From a bacterium (GTDB lineage Bacteria > Myxococcota_A > UBA9160 > UBA6930), in contig JAAETT010000052.1 in NCBI GenBank assembly GCA_024228115.1, positions 1 to 51,730 on the forward strand: a stretch of 51,730 nt of DNA, written 5' to 3'. This document shows positions 26,180 through 34,748 of this stretch, piece after piece. Each line of letters opens with the position of its first letter. The stretch's first letter is position 1. The translations under genes were made by a program, and so were the position numbers. The notes under the pieces are model-generated. The model had not been told where the DNA came from, made no database searches, and was given only the letters and a program-made list of their open reading frames with translations.

Positions 26180-27766
26180 CTACAGAGCCGCCCCCAGAGC
26201 CAGTACAGCCACCGCCAAGGCCCCCACCAGGTAACTGATGGGATCCCGGGTTGCGAACAGCACCGGGTCATCGTCCATCTCGCCCCGGTGGGCAATCAAC
26301 CAGACACGGCTGATCCAGTAGGCCACGAGTGGAATCAGGGCCCACAACAATTCGGGGCGTGAGTAGAGGATCGTCACGTTCTCGCTTTGCAGGTAGAGGG
26401 CGAGAACCACGACACCCATGTAGCCGGCCGCCGGCCCGAGGGAGAGCAGCAGAGGCGCATCCTCGACCGAGTAGTCCCGGCCGGGCGAGCCGCTGCCTTT
26501 CGCCGCGGCCACCAGTTGGAGATCCGCATAGCGTTTCAAGAACGCGAGATTCAGGAAGAAGAATAGCGAGAACCCGATCAGCCAGGGGGAAACCAGAATG
26601 CCCATGGCCAGGCCGCCCGCCAGGACCCGCAAGCTGTAGAGACACGCGAGAAAGGTCACATCGGCGATGGCAACCCGCTTCAAACCGAAGGTGTAGATCC
26701 CGTTGAGGCCGAGGTAGGCACCGAGGCAGCCGGTGAAGACCGGCGGCAGGAACGCGATGGAGAGCCCGAGCCCCACGCCCAGCAGTATCGGAATTGCGGC
26801 CAGCCCCTGAGGAATCGATAGGCGGCCGGAGGCGAACGGCCGGCGAGACTTCGTCGGGTGCCGCCGATCCGCTTCCAGATCCATCAGATCGTTGAAGACG
26901 TAGACCGTGGAGGCACAAAGTGAGAGGCAGAGAAAGGCCAGAACCGCGGTGGCCCAGAGCGCCGGCTCAGCAAGGCGGTGAGAGGCGAGGATGGGGAGGA
27001 AGATCAGGACGTTCTTCACCCACTGGTGGACGCGCAGCCCCTTCAGCCATGCACCCAGGCCGACCCGCGGGACGCAGAAGGTTCGCGCCAAAGGTGCACC
27101 TTCCGTCGCCTTCTCGGCCTCACGTTGATCGCGACCCACCCAAGACGCTGCGCCGGCGCGAGCGAACACCGGACGGTCGGCCGAAGCGTCGCCGATGTAC
27201 TCGAAGCCCTTCTCTCCAAACGCCGCAGCCAGTGCATCTGCCTTGTGCGGGCCCTTCAGGTTGACGCCACCCTCGCTGGCCATGACCGCATGAAAGATGC
27301 CAAGGTGATCGGCCACCGCCTGGGCAGTGCGCTGGTGGCTCGCGGTGGCGAGAATGACCGGGCGGCCCTCGTCCCGCGCTTCGTGCAGATAGGCCAGCAC
27401 GTCTTCGCGGTACGGAAGGGCTGCCGCATCCGGGCACACCCGCGCCGCGAGCTCGCTCTTGAAGCGAGCTCGGCCACCGAGAACCCAGAGCGGCAGTGCA
27501 AAGGCGCTACCGGGGCGTTGCCTGACGAGGGCGAGGGCACTCTCCCACAAGGTATCCGTCGCCACCAATGTGCCGTCCAGATCGACGGCCAGCGGCAGGC
27601 CCGAGGCCTCGCGATCGGCCTTGGAACGAGCAGGATCGGGCCCGGAAGCGGCGGGATCGGAGCCGGAGCCAACGGGATCGGAGCCGGAGCCAGCGGGATC
27701 GGGCTTCCCAGGCCCGGCGTCCCCGAGTTCCGAGTCCCCGAACAATCTGGTCTGGGGATCGCTCAA
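26180..27766 (-). CDS. HAD phosphatase-UbiA prenyltransferase fusion (decaprenyl-phosphate phosphoribosyltransferase-like)
   Basis: 528 residues from a TTG at 27766 that overlaps the upstream GT2 stop (TTGA). Residues 20-50 are a Gly-Ser-Asp-Pro linker coded by 21-bp repeats. HAD domain at about 57-215: DLDGT with Asp62/Asp64, ATASHQRT, and GDASAD at 192-197. UbiA domain from about 235 with eight to nine spans; prenyl-diphosphate/metal motif NDLMDLEADRRHPTKSRRP from Asn292, and a second motif SLRVLAGG. NDxxDxxxDRxHPxKxxRP is typical of enzymes that put phosphoribose on decaprenyl phosphate (Rv3806c-like); the next step there is a phosphatase, so the HAD part may do it. It suggests a polyprenyl-phosphate pentose donor for the neighbouring glycosyltransferases. 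Substrate is inferred. Confidence 0.85.
   Translation of the reverse strand: MSDPQTRLFGDSELGDAGPGKPDPAGSGSDPVGSGSDPAASGPDPARSKADREASGLPLAVDLDGTLVATDTLWESALALVRQRPGSAFALPLWVLGGRARFKSELAARVCPDAAALPYREDVLAYLHEARDEGRPVILATASHQRTAQAVADHLGIFHAVMASEGGVNLKGPHKADALAAAFGEKGFEYIGDASADRPVFARAGAASWVGRDQREAEKATEGAPLARTFCVPRVGLGAWLKGLRVHQWVKNVLIFLPILASHRLAEPALWATAVLAFLCLSLCASTVYVFNDLMDLEADRRHPTKSRRPFASGRLSIPQGLAAIPILLGVGLGLSIAFLPPVFTGCLGAYLGLNGIYTFGLKRVAIADVTFLACLYSLRVLAGGLAMGILVSPWLIGFSLFFFLNLAFLKRYADLQLVAAAKGSGSPGRDYSVEDAPLLLSLGPAAGYMGVVVLALYLQSENVTILYSRPELLWALIPLVAYWISRVWLIAHRGEMDDDPVLFATRDPISYLVGALAVAVLALGAAL
27631..27703. repeat. 21-bp tandem repeat in the HAD-UbiA linker
   Basis: Two nearly identical 21-bp units (27652-27672 and 27673-27693, differing at the last base) are flanked by a degenerate unit (27631-27651) and a partial one. 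They encode Gly-Ser-Asp-Pro-rich heptapeptides, so copy-number change would only lengthen or shorten the linker. Confidence 0.75.
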
Positions 27767-28857
27767 CCCGACCTCTCGCTACGCGGAGGGTGCGGCCGTT
27801 CCAGCGCCCCGTCCGTGTGATTTCCTGGAGTGGGCGCCGGCGCGGATCCCCCCGGCTCGTCGCCCATGCCCAGTTGAAACTCCAACCAGCAGAGCACGAA
27901 GGCTGCTCCGCTGTAGAGGTAGTAGAGCTGATGAAACGCCAGTGCGCCCACCGCGAGCGCCAGCCCGCGCCGCCGCCGGAACACACCGAACAAGCCGCGG
28001 TTCACCAGGACGGCAGCGCCAAAAAGCCCGAGGGGAAGCAGCAGCCATAGGCCCCCCAGGAGCCCGGCCGGAATCGAGAGCAGGAGGAGCCCGGCGAGCA
28101 GGGCCTTGATCCGTTCGGCGGCGCCGGAATTCAAATCCGAGACGGCTTCGGGCTCGCGAAGCAACATGCGCGACCACGGCAATGCGCGGCAGACCACATC
28201 GGTGTGAATCACGCTCCAGACCGTCCACTGTTTGAGGTGCGTACCCTGCATTTCCGGCATCAGACGGATCCGACCGCCGGCCCGGCGCAGGCGATAGCCG
28301 AGTTCGATGTCTTCCACGCTGGGCCGACCAGAGCGCTCGGCGTCGTAGCCGCCGCAGGCCAGGAACGCTTCCTTGCGAACTGCGCCGCAGCCAGCCCAGA
28401 AGGTGCTCGCCTCTCCGGCGGCTTCGTGATGAACGTGGTGATGGCGCAGGTTCATGTACTGGCTCGCGAAGGCCGGATCGGGCGGAGCGTCGTCGTAGGA
28501 TCCGAACACCGCGACCACGTCGGGGCTCTCCAATGCCTTGCGCAGATGGTCGACCGCATCGGGATGGATCACCACGTCTGCATCGACGAACAACACCACA
28601 TCACCGCGCGCTTCGCGAGCGGCTTGATTGCGCGCCGCTCCCGGTCCGACACGGCCGGCACTCTTCAGAACCCGTGCCCCGCGCCCCGCGGCCCAGGTGC
28701 CCGAGCCATCGGTGGATCCATCATCGACCACCAACACCTCACACAGCCGTCCCTCCTCGACGAGAGCGAGCAGCGGCGGAAGACTCTCCGTCAGGTAGCC
28801 GAGCCCGTTGTAGACGGGCATGATCGCCGTCACGCTGGTGGGAGTCGCCTCGCTCAC
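27763..28857 (-). CDS. Family 2 glycosyltransferase with C-terminal membrane spans
   Basis: 364 residues from GTG 28857, which overlaps the deacetylase stop (GTGA). GT-A fold: VTAIMPVYNGLGYL, VLVVDDGSTDGS, GAARNQAAREARGDVVLFVDADVV (DxD-like), and acceptor-side CGGYDAERSGRPSVEDIELGYRLRRAG. Two or three hydrophobic helices follow (AGLLLLSIPAGLLGGLWLLLPLGLFG and ALAVGALAFHQLYYLYSGAAFVL), anchoring it in the inner membrane. It likely moves a sugar from a nucleotide- or lipid-linked donor onto a lipid acceptor in the same pathway as the UbiA fusion and deacetylase. Confidence 0.9.
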   Translation of the reverse strand: MSEATPTSVTAIMPVYNGLGYLTESLPPLLALVEEGRLCEVLVVDDGSTDGSGTWAAGRGARVLKSAGRVGPGAARNQAAREARGDVVLFVDADVVIHPDAVDHLRKALESPDVVAVFGSYDDAPPDPAFASQYMNLRHHHVHHEAAGEASTFWAGCGAVRKEAFLACGGYDAERSGRPSVEDIELGYRLRRAGGRIRLMPEMQGTHLKQWTVWSVIHTDVVCRALPWSRMLLREPEAVSDLNSGAAERIKALLAGLLLLSIPAGLLGGLWLLLPLGLFGAAVLVNRGLFGVFRRRRGLALAVGALAFHQLYYLYSGAAFVLCWLEFQLGMGDEPGGSAPAPTPGNHTDGALERPHPPRSERSG

Positions 28858-29576
28858 GAGCCCCGTACCTCCCGGAGGAAGCGACGCAGGGCCGGATAGA
28901 GCGAGAACCCGCTGCCACCAAAGCGGTCGTACACATGGGGCGAGCGCAGGTAGAATGCATCCAGACGCGGGAGCATCGTCGTAGCTTCTCCACCGCTGAG
29001 CGCGGCCAGGCGGGTCGTCCACGACCAGCGATAGCGGCGGGAAGCACGCTCTCGCACTCGCTCGTCGTGGTAACCGTAAGGGTAGGCAAAAGCCTCGGGA
29101 CGCCGACCCAGCCGGGCCTCGATGGCTTCATCCGCAACCGCCAGCTCGGCATCGAGCTCATCCGCGCCAAGCGTTCTCAAATCCAGGTGGCGCCCAGTGT
29201 GGGCCTCGATGGCCCAGCCCGAACCATGCAGCGCCTCCACATACTCCCAATCGAGCATCGAAAAACGCGGCGCACAGCCCGGCTGTCCGGGCCAATGATT
29301 GTCGCTACCCAGAAATCCCGTCGTCAAGAAGAGCGTGGCTGGTGCGTCGGCATCGCGCAGCACGGGAAACGCCGCATCGTGGACCGAGCGAAAGCCATCA
29401 TCGAAAGTAAGCGCCACGCGGTCCGGAATCTCCGGTTTCTCCATCAACTCAGCCTGGGGAACGATCTCGTGATTTGCCGCCCGGACTCCAGCGACCAATC
29501 CCGCCAGCGCATCGGACGACACGGACAGCACCGAGCCGCTGTCATCGACACCGTGAAACGTCAGGACTGCGCGCAC
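28854..29576 (-). CDS. NodB-type polysaccharide deacetylase
   Basis: 240 residues; GTG 29576 has GGAGG close by. Carbohydrate esterase 4 motifs: TFDDG at 57-61, the zinc pair His126 and His130 in EAHTGRH, and AYPYGYHDE. It removes N- or O-acetyl groups from a glycan or lipid-linked sugar. No signal peptide is evident, so it may act in the cytoplasm on a precursor, as for lipid-linked sugar deacetylases. Coupled to the GT2 gene. Confidence 0.88.
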   Translation of the reverse strand: MRAVLTFHGVDDSGSVLSVSSDALAGLVAGVRAANHEIVPQAELMEKPEIPDRVALTFDDGFRSVHDAAFPVLRDADAPATLFLTTGFLGSDNHWPGQPGCAPRFSMLDWEYVEALHGSGWAIEAHTGRHLDLRTLGADELDAELAVADEAIEARLGRRPEAFAYPYGYHDERVRERASRRYRWSWTTRLAALSGGEATTMLPRLDAFYLRSPHVYDRFGGSGFSLYPALRRFLREVRGS

Positions 29577-29650
29577 GGATCCTCCGGCATCAGGCCGGGC
29601 TCTGACGGCTCGCCATCGCTAGCGGCAGGGTTTCCCGACCAGCTGCCAAC

Positions 29651-29989
29651 TCAGCCAAGTCCCGGATCGCGGCTATCGGCCACCCGGTTGTAGACCCAGG
29701 CAACCGCCCAGCCCAGGACGGCCCCGACGAGGGCCCCGTAGATGAGCCCCAGGAACGCGCCGGGCCAGCTCACTTCATAGCCCGGGAAGTAGTTGTTCAA
29801 GAGATTCAGGGTCTTGCCCACCTGCTTCCCGCCGCGCAGCAGCAGCCAGACCGTGGCTCCGAACAAGCCGACGCCCCCGACCATGCCGAAGACCACAGCC
29901 ATGATGCGCGCTCGCATACGAACCACTACCGCCTGGATCAATGCACGCTCGTCGATCGGTCCTCCGCTCGCTGCGGCCTGACTCGTCAT
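29651..29989 (-). CDS. Small two-span membrane protein, homologous to the tail of its neighbour
   Basis: 112 residues; ATG 29989 overlaps the stop of the FAD enzyme (ATGA). It has two hydrophobic spans, MAVVFGMVGGVGLFGATVWLLL and GAFLGLIYGALVGAVLGWAVAW, separated by a conserved loop with NNYFPGYEVSW. The C-terminal 110 residues of the FAD enzyme show the same pattern: GLFFATAALLVQGG, SVLGSYLPGFAVSW, GWLLAKLTNGV. The two modules are thus paralogues in tandem, perhaps forming a heteromeric membrane anchor. Function unknown. Confidence 0.75.
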   Translation of the reverse strand: MTSQAAASGGPIDERALIQAVVVRMRARIMAVVFGMVGGVGLFGATVWLLLRGGKQVGKTLNLLNNYFPGYEVSWPGAFLGLIYGALVGAVLGWAVAWVYNRVADSRDPGLG

Positions 29990-31808
29990 CCGTCATCCCC
30001 CTCGAAAGGATCCAGGGCCCGGCTCTCGACCTGACCCAGCAGATCGCGTTCTTCGAGCGCAATCACACCGTTGGTGAGCTTCGCGAGCAGCCAACCGAAG
30101 CCGAAGCCCGCGGCGCCCATTTCGACACTGCCCAAGGCCGCGCCCATCCAGCTTACGGCGAAGCCGGGCAGGTAGCTGCCGAGCACAGAAAGATTGGCGC
30201 CCATGTTGGGGCCCCCTTGCACCAGCAAGGCCGCGGTGGCGAAGAACAACCCGAGCGCCGAAACGACGCCCAGGGAGACGCCCAGTGCCGCAGCGTCGTA
30301 GCGCGCGAAGGCCTCGCGGACGAGCTCCAGCAGATCCTGATCGGATACCCGGCCCGGCACGGCACGCTCGCCGCTCGTGCTGACGCTCTCCCCGCCCGTC
30401 ACTTCCTCGTGGTACTCGTCTTCGACATTGACGTCCCAGACGTCGTAGTTCGTCGCGCCCGCCGCAATGTTTCCCGCCGCATAGACAGCCGTCACCATCG
30501 AATGTTCCTGTTTGTTGTAGCGATGCTGGCCAACGCGTCCGACCAGATGCAGATTCGGAATCTCGTCGAGCCAGCCACGGATTTCCTTGAGCGCGTCCTG
30601 GTAGTTGTCGTCGTAGATCGGGTACGCCTTCGGAACCCGAATGACCGTCCCATCGATCACCTTGTCCGCCGGTGCCAGGCCGAGCAGATCGCATTCCTTC
30701 TTGCCGAGCTCGATCAACTCCTCATCCGTCGACGTCCAAAGCTCGTCGCCTTCGTTCACGAAGTACTCGAGACCGAGCGAGGTCTTGCTCGTATCGGGCA
30801 CCATGTGGGGGCTCCAGTTCTTGAAGTTCTGGATGCGCCCGAGCTTCACGTCCGGCGAATGGATGTAGATCCAGTTGTCGGGGAAGGACTCCTCCTGGTC
30901 GACGATCAAGCCCACGGTCAGGAAATCCCGATAGCGCAGCGAATTCGCCGCAGCGAGAATGTTCTCCGGCGGCGCCGGATCCATGCAATTCAGCAGCGTG
31001 CGAACGGGCATCGAAGACAGGAAATGCTCGCCTTCGACCTCGCGGCGGCCAACCGGCCCATTCACCACCAGGGAAGCGATGCGGCCGTTCTCGTGACGCA
31101 CGCTCTCGACCCGGGTCTCGGTGATCGTCTCGACGCCCTTGTCGGCCAGCCGCTTGACGCAGCTCTCCCACATCTGGCCGGGACCGTGGCGCGGGTAGTG
31201 GAATTCCTCGGTCAGGGTGGTGACGACTTCACCGCCCTCACCGCGTTCGCCCAGGAAGGCATTCCGCACGGCTGTCAGAAGATCGAGATTCTTGATGCGC
31301 TGGGCTGCGAAATCAGCGGTCATCTCGTTGCACGGCATTCCCCACACCTTCTCGGTGTAGGTCTTGAAGAAGATCTCGAACAACCGCTTGCCGAAGCGGT
31401 TGGAAACCCATTGATCGAATGTCCGCTCATCCTCGTTCGGGAAGAGCATCGATTTCAGGTAGCTGGTGCCGACGCGCACGGCCTCGATCGGCCCGAGGCC
31501 CAGCAGTGCGTTGACCGGCTTGAGCGGATAGTGGAAGAACTTCCCACCGTAGAAGATGCGCGAGAGGCGGGGCCGCACCAGGAACTCCTCGTGAAGGATC
31601 TCCTCCCAAAGCTCCTGGACCATTTCCACCTTGGTGAAGAAACGGTGGGGGCCGATATCGAAGCGGTAGCCCTTGTAGTTGACGGTCCGAGAATGCCACC
31701 GACCAGCTCGTCCTGTTCGAAGACGATCGAGTGACGATCGAGCTTGGCGAGCTCATAGGCTGCGGTCAGGCCCGCGGGGCCACCGCCGATGACGACGCAG
31801 TGATACAA
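29986..31808 (-). pseudogene. UDP-galactopyranose-mutase-like FAD enzyme with membrane tail, frameshifted
   Basis: ATG 31808 begins MYHCVVIGGGPAGLTAAYELA, a Rossmann FAD-binding start. Near 31690 the frame breaks after DELVGGI; RTVNYKGYRFDIGPHRFFTK continues in another frame, consistent with one missing base (family sequence reads VGGISRTVNYKGYRFDIG). The rest contains FHYPLKP, TYTEKVWGMPC, the long FAD/UGM-like core and AVYAAGNIAAG. From about residue 470 of the combined product an acidic linker leads to a two-span membrane domain. Neighbours (UbiA, GT2, deacetylase, GT4) suggest a role in modifying a lipid-linked sugar or polyprenoid. Mutase versus desaturase activity cannot be told. The shift may be a sequencing error because everything downstream is well preserved. 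Confidence 0.85.
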
Positions 31809-32126
31809 GGAGGCTCCTGGAGTGTGAGTCAGGCGGGGTTCTCGGAGTGAGTCGTCGCTACAGCCAAAAGCGTGTCATCCGAAGAAGCTTCAGAACCATC
31901 GGCCGACCTGTGGGCCGGCCAAAGCCCATTTGGAACCGAGACGGTGGCTCTTTGGAGCCCTCGAATTGGCCCACCGGGGCTTGGAGTGCACCGTTAGCGG
32001 GACGCCCCGGGGGGGAAGGCAGACTACCTGCCCACGATTTGCGTCTTCTTCAACACCGATGGCCTGTCCACGGCTACTCACAGCGACCGGCCAGGGCAAA
32101 CCACAACATCGAGGATCCATCCCCCC
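31809..32126. other. Divergent spacer between the FAD enzyme and GT4
   Basis: About 318 bases with no supported gene. It must hold promoters for both directions. A GC-rich imperfect hairpin (31901-31920, arms GGCCGACC and GGCCGGCC with a TGTG loop) is the only structure seen. No regulatory motif was recognised. Confidence 0.4.
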
Positions 32127-33323
32127 TTGGGTGAGAGACTGCGCATCGGCATCGACGGAACCTGCCTCGGCTCGGGGCGGGGTTACGGTCGCTTCCTGCG
32201 GGAGCTGCTGCCGCCCCTCATCGCGGAAGGCGCCCACGACTATCTGCTCTTCGTCGATCATGAGACCGCCGAGGCCGCTCCTCTTCCGGAGTCCGTCGCC
32301 AACATGCCCACGTGCCGTCTCGCCACCCGGGAAAGCCAGGCGGCAGCGGCGTCCGCTCGGGGTAACCGTGGCGTAGGCGATCTGCTTCGCATGGGCCGCG
32401 GTGTCGCAGCAGAAGAACTCGATGTCTTCTACTTCCCATCGGTCTACAGCTATTTTCCCATCCCCTCGCGGTTGAAAGTGGCTGTCGCCATCCACGACAC
32501 CATCCCCGAACGGCATGGCCGTGTCGTTCTTCCCGATTGGCGCACGCGGTTGCTATGGAATCTGAAATCGCGCCTTGCCCGTTGGCAGGCGACCAGCATC
32601 GTGACCGTTTCCGAATACGCGCGCGGCCGCATCGCGAGCGAGATGCGGATCCCGGAGGAGCGGATCTTCGTGACGCCCGAGGGCCCGTCGCCTGCCTTCT
32701 CGCAACGGGCGGACCGGAGCCCGCTCACACGTTGGCTCGCAGACCATGACGTCCCGACCGATGCGCCCTACCTGCTCTACGTAGGCGGCTTCAACCCACA
32801 CAAGAATGTGATCGGCTTCGTGCGGGCCCTTGGAAGAACGACTCCGCCCAAGGATCTGCACGTGATCCTCGTGGGCGACTACCAGGGCGATGTGTTCCAC
32901 GGCAACGTCACGGCGATCCGCCGGGAGGTCGCACTCGCGGGTCTCACCGATCGGGTGCTGTGGGCCGGTTTCGTGCCGGACGATTCGCTCTGCGATCTCT
33001 ACAACGGCGCGACCGCCCTGGTGCTTCCGTCCCTCGAAGAAGGCTTTGGATTGCCCGCGGTCGAAGCGGCGGCCTGTGGCACGCCGTGCCTCGCCACTGT
33101 CGAGAGCCCTCTTCCCGACGTGCTCCGCGGCGGCGGCCTGTTCTTCGACCCGAAGGACTCCGGTGGCTTCGAGGGCTGCCCCGAAGCCTTCTGGAGCGAC
33201 CCGGCACGCCGGGACGCGCTGGGGCAGGTGGCTCTCGAGCGGGCAAACGCACTCTCCTGGGACATCACCGCCCGCGAAACACGACGTGCCCTCGAGGCCA
33301 CCGCCGGCATGCCACCTTCATGA
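32127..33323 (+). CDS. Family 4 glycosyltransferase
   Basis: 398 residues from TTG 32127 (GAGGA about 12 bases upstream); no in-frame ATG precedes the conserved start GERLRIGIDGTCLGSGRGYGRFLRELLPPL. GT-B fold: FYFPSVYSYFP and VAIHDTIPERHG in the N-domain; VTVSEYARGRI, LLYVGGFNPHKN, HVILVGDY, LWAGFVPDDSLCDLYNGATALVLPSLEEGFGLPAVEAAACGTP in the nucleotide-sugar-binding domain, with the EEGFGLPAVE motif. It retains the donor-binding residues, so it should be active in glycan assembly. Its stop overlaps the next start (ATGA). Confidence 0.93.
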   Translation: MGERLRIGIDGTCLGSGRGYGRFLRELLPPLIAEGAHDYLLFVDHETAEAAPLPESVANMPTCRLATRESQAAAASARGNRGVGDLLRMGRGVAAEELDVFYFPSVYSYFPIPSRLKVAVAIHDTIPERHGRVVLPDWRTRLLWNLKSRLARWQATSIVTVSEYARGRIASEMRIPEERIFVTPEGPSPAFSQRADRSPLTRWLADHDVPTDAPYLLYVGGFNPHKNVIGFVRALGRTTPPKDLHVILVGDYQGDVFHGNVTAIRREVALAGLTDRVLWAGFVPDDSLCDLYNGATALVLPSLEEGFGLPAVEAAACGTPCLATVESPLPDVLRGGGLFFDPKDSGGFEGCPEAFWSDPARRDALGQVALERANALSWDITARETRRALEATAGMPPS

Positions 33324-33547
33324 AGATCGCGATGGTCACCACCTTCTATCCCCCCTACCACTTCGGGGGCGACGCGATCTTCATACGTCGGCTCACCCAT
33401 GCGCTGGCCATCGCCCAGGGTCTGTTGTGGCGAAGTGGCCTGATGGCCCTCGGGCTCATCGGGGGCGTCGTGGCGATGTTCGTTCCAAAGCCCACCGAAT
33501 CCGGCGACCCCGACGGGGCATCCCGCCCGGGACGCTCCGCAGACTAG
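33320..33547 (+). pseudogene. Chimeric remnant: GT4 N-terminus joined to the tail of a membrane protein
   Basis: 75 codons. MKIAMVTTFYPPYHFGGD followed by IFIRRLTHALA is the classic N-terminus of a second GT4 enzyme (about 30 residues). From about 33410 the reading continues in frame as LLWRSGLMALGLIGGVVAMFVPKP plus a hydrophilic tail, which looks like the last membrane helix of an unrelated transporter or polymerase. At least one GT4 body and most of a membrane protein appear to have been deleted between. The ATG overlaps the upstream GT4 stop (ATGA), which shows two glycosyltransferases were once coupled. Could be a genomic deletion or an assembly collapse. Confidence 0.65.
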
Positions 33548-33553
33548 AAGGCC

Positions 33554-34669
33554 TCAGGAGCCGCGGCGGCTGGCCGACACGCCTGCCGCTGCGAGGACCA
33601 GGCAGCAGCCGACCAGGATCACCCAGGTGCCCGGGAGTCCGGCGCGATCCCCGACCACGCCACCGAACCACGGAACGAGCGCGCCTCCGACTGCACCTGC
33701 CCCCGCAACGAGACCCACGGCGGTCGCGCGCCTCGTCGGAAAGCGACGCGCCGTTACGGCAATCAGGATGGGGAAGACCGTGCCGAGTACGAAGCCCAGC
33801 GCACCGAACCCGAGCACGAGAGAACGTAGCTCCAAAGCCAGGCCAACACCGAGCAGCAAGGTCGCCAGGAGGCCGGCACCCGCCAGCCAACTCGCCCCGG
33901 CCGACCGACCGGAGAGGAGGAAGGCGAGCCGGCCGAGGAGGAGCCCCAGCCACAAGGCGCTGATCGCCGCTACGCCCTGGTCCGTCGGAAGTGCCTGGGC
34001 TTTCGCCAACGCGGGAGCAAAGGCCGTCAGTGCCGTCTCGAAGCCGACATAGGCAGCGCTGGCGACCAGCAACGGGAGCAGGCCCAGCCAGGACCTCGTG
34101 TCAGCTCCCAACGCCGGATTCGTCGTCGGGGACGACGGACCGGGCAGCGGCACCGCCAAACCGAAGAGCCCCACGAATCCGAAACCCACCGCGCACGCAA
34201 GGAAGGCACCGCCGAAACCGTCGCCCTCGGCGAGCATCGCCAGGAACGGCGGCGCCGCCACCGCACCGGCCGTCGCTGCAGCGTGCACCGAGGCCAGCCT
34301 GCGTTCCGCCCGTTCCGGGTCGGTCTCCGCGACCACCGTGTTCAGGATCGTCTCGAAGAAACCCGCACCCGCTCCGGCGAGGCCGAGCCTCACTCCAACC
34401 CACCAGACGCTGGCGCCCGCCGCCGCAAAGGCGAGCCCCAGGCTCGCGACCAGCGCGGCCATCACGAAGAGCGGGCGCCGGGGCCAACGATCCGTCAGCG
34501 GCCCCGCCATGACGACGCCGATGCCAAGGCCCAAGGAAACGGCCGCTGCCAACCCACCCGTTCCCTCGAGCCCGATGCCGAGCCCTTCGGCCAGAGCCGA
34601 TTGCGTCGAGCCCACGACCACCAGGATCGTTCCGAAGATCAGGAAGCCCAGATGGGCCAACAGCAGCAT
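33554..34669 (-). CDS. Major facilitator superfamily transporter
   Basis: 371 residues, about twelve hydrophobic spans. MFS landmarks: GLGIGVVMAGPLTDRWPRRPLFVMAALVAS (loop 2-3 motif, GxLaDrxGrkxx type), AGAGAGFFETILNTVVAE, and loop 8-9 GLLLGRLAFLLSGR. Slightly shorter than typical 400-residue members. Substrate unknown; FucP/sugar-like or drug/metabolite export cannot be separated. Ends 6 bases from the convergent chimeric remnant, and follows the MltF gene by about 80 bases in the same direction. Confidence 0.85.
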   Translation of the reverse strand: MLLLAHLGFLIFGTILVVVGSTQSALAEGLGIGLEGTGGLAAAVSLGLGIGVVMAGPLTDRWPRRPLFVMAALVASLGLAFAAAGASVWWVGVRLGLAGAGAGFFETILNTVVAETDPERAERRLASVHAAATAGAVAAPPFLAMLAEGDGFGGAFLACAVGFGFVGLFGLAVPLPGPSSPTTNPALGADTRSWLGLLPLLVASAAYVGFETALTAFAPALAKAQALPTDQGVAAISALWLGLLLGRLAFLLSGRSAGASWLAGAGLLATLLLGVGLALELRSLVLGFGALGFVLGTVFPILIAVTARRFPTRRATAVGLVAGAGAVGGALVPWFGGVVGDRAGLPGTWVILVGCCLVLAAAGVSASRRGS

Positions 34670-34748
34670 CGCCCGGAGAGGATAGGCAGTCGCCGGCTCC
34701 TGGCGCGGGTCGAGGGCAACTCGGGCCGGGCCGCCCGGTACGTCGGGT

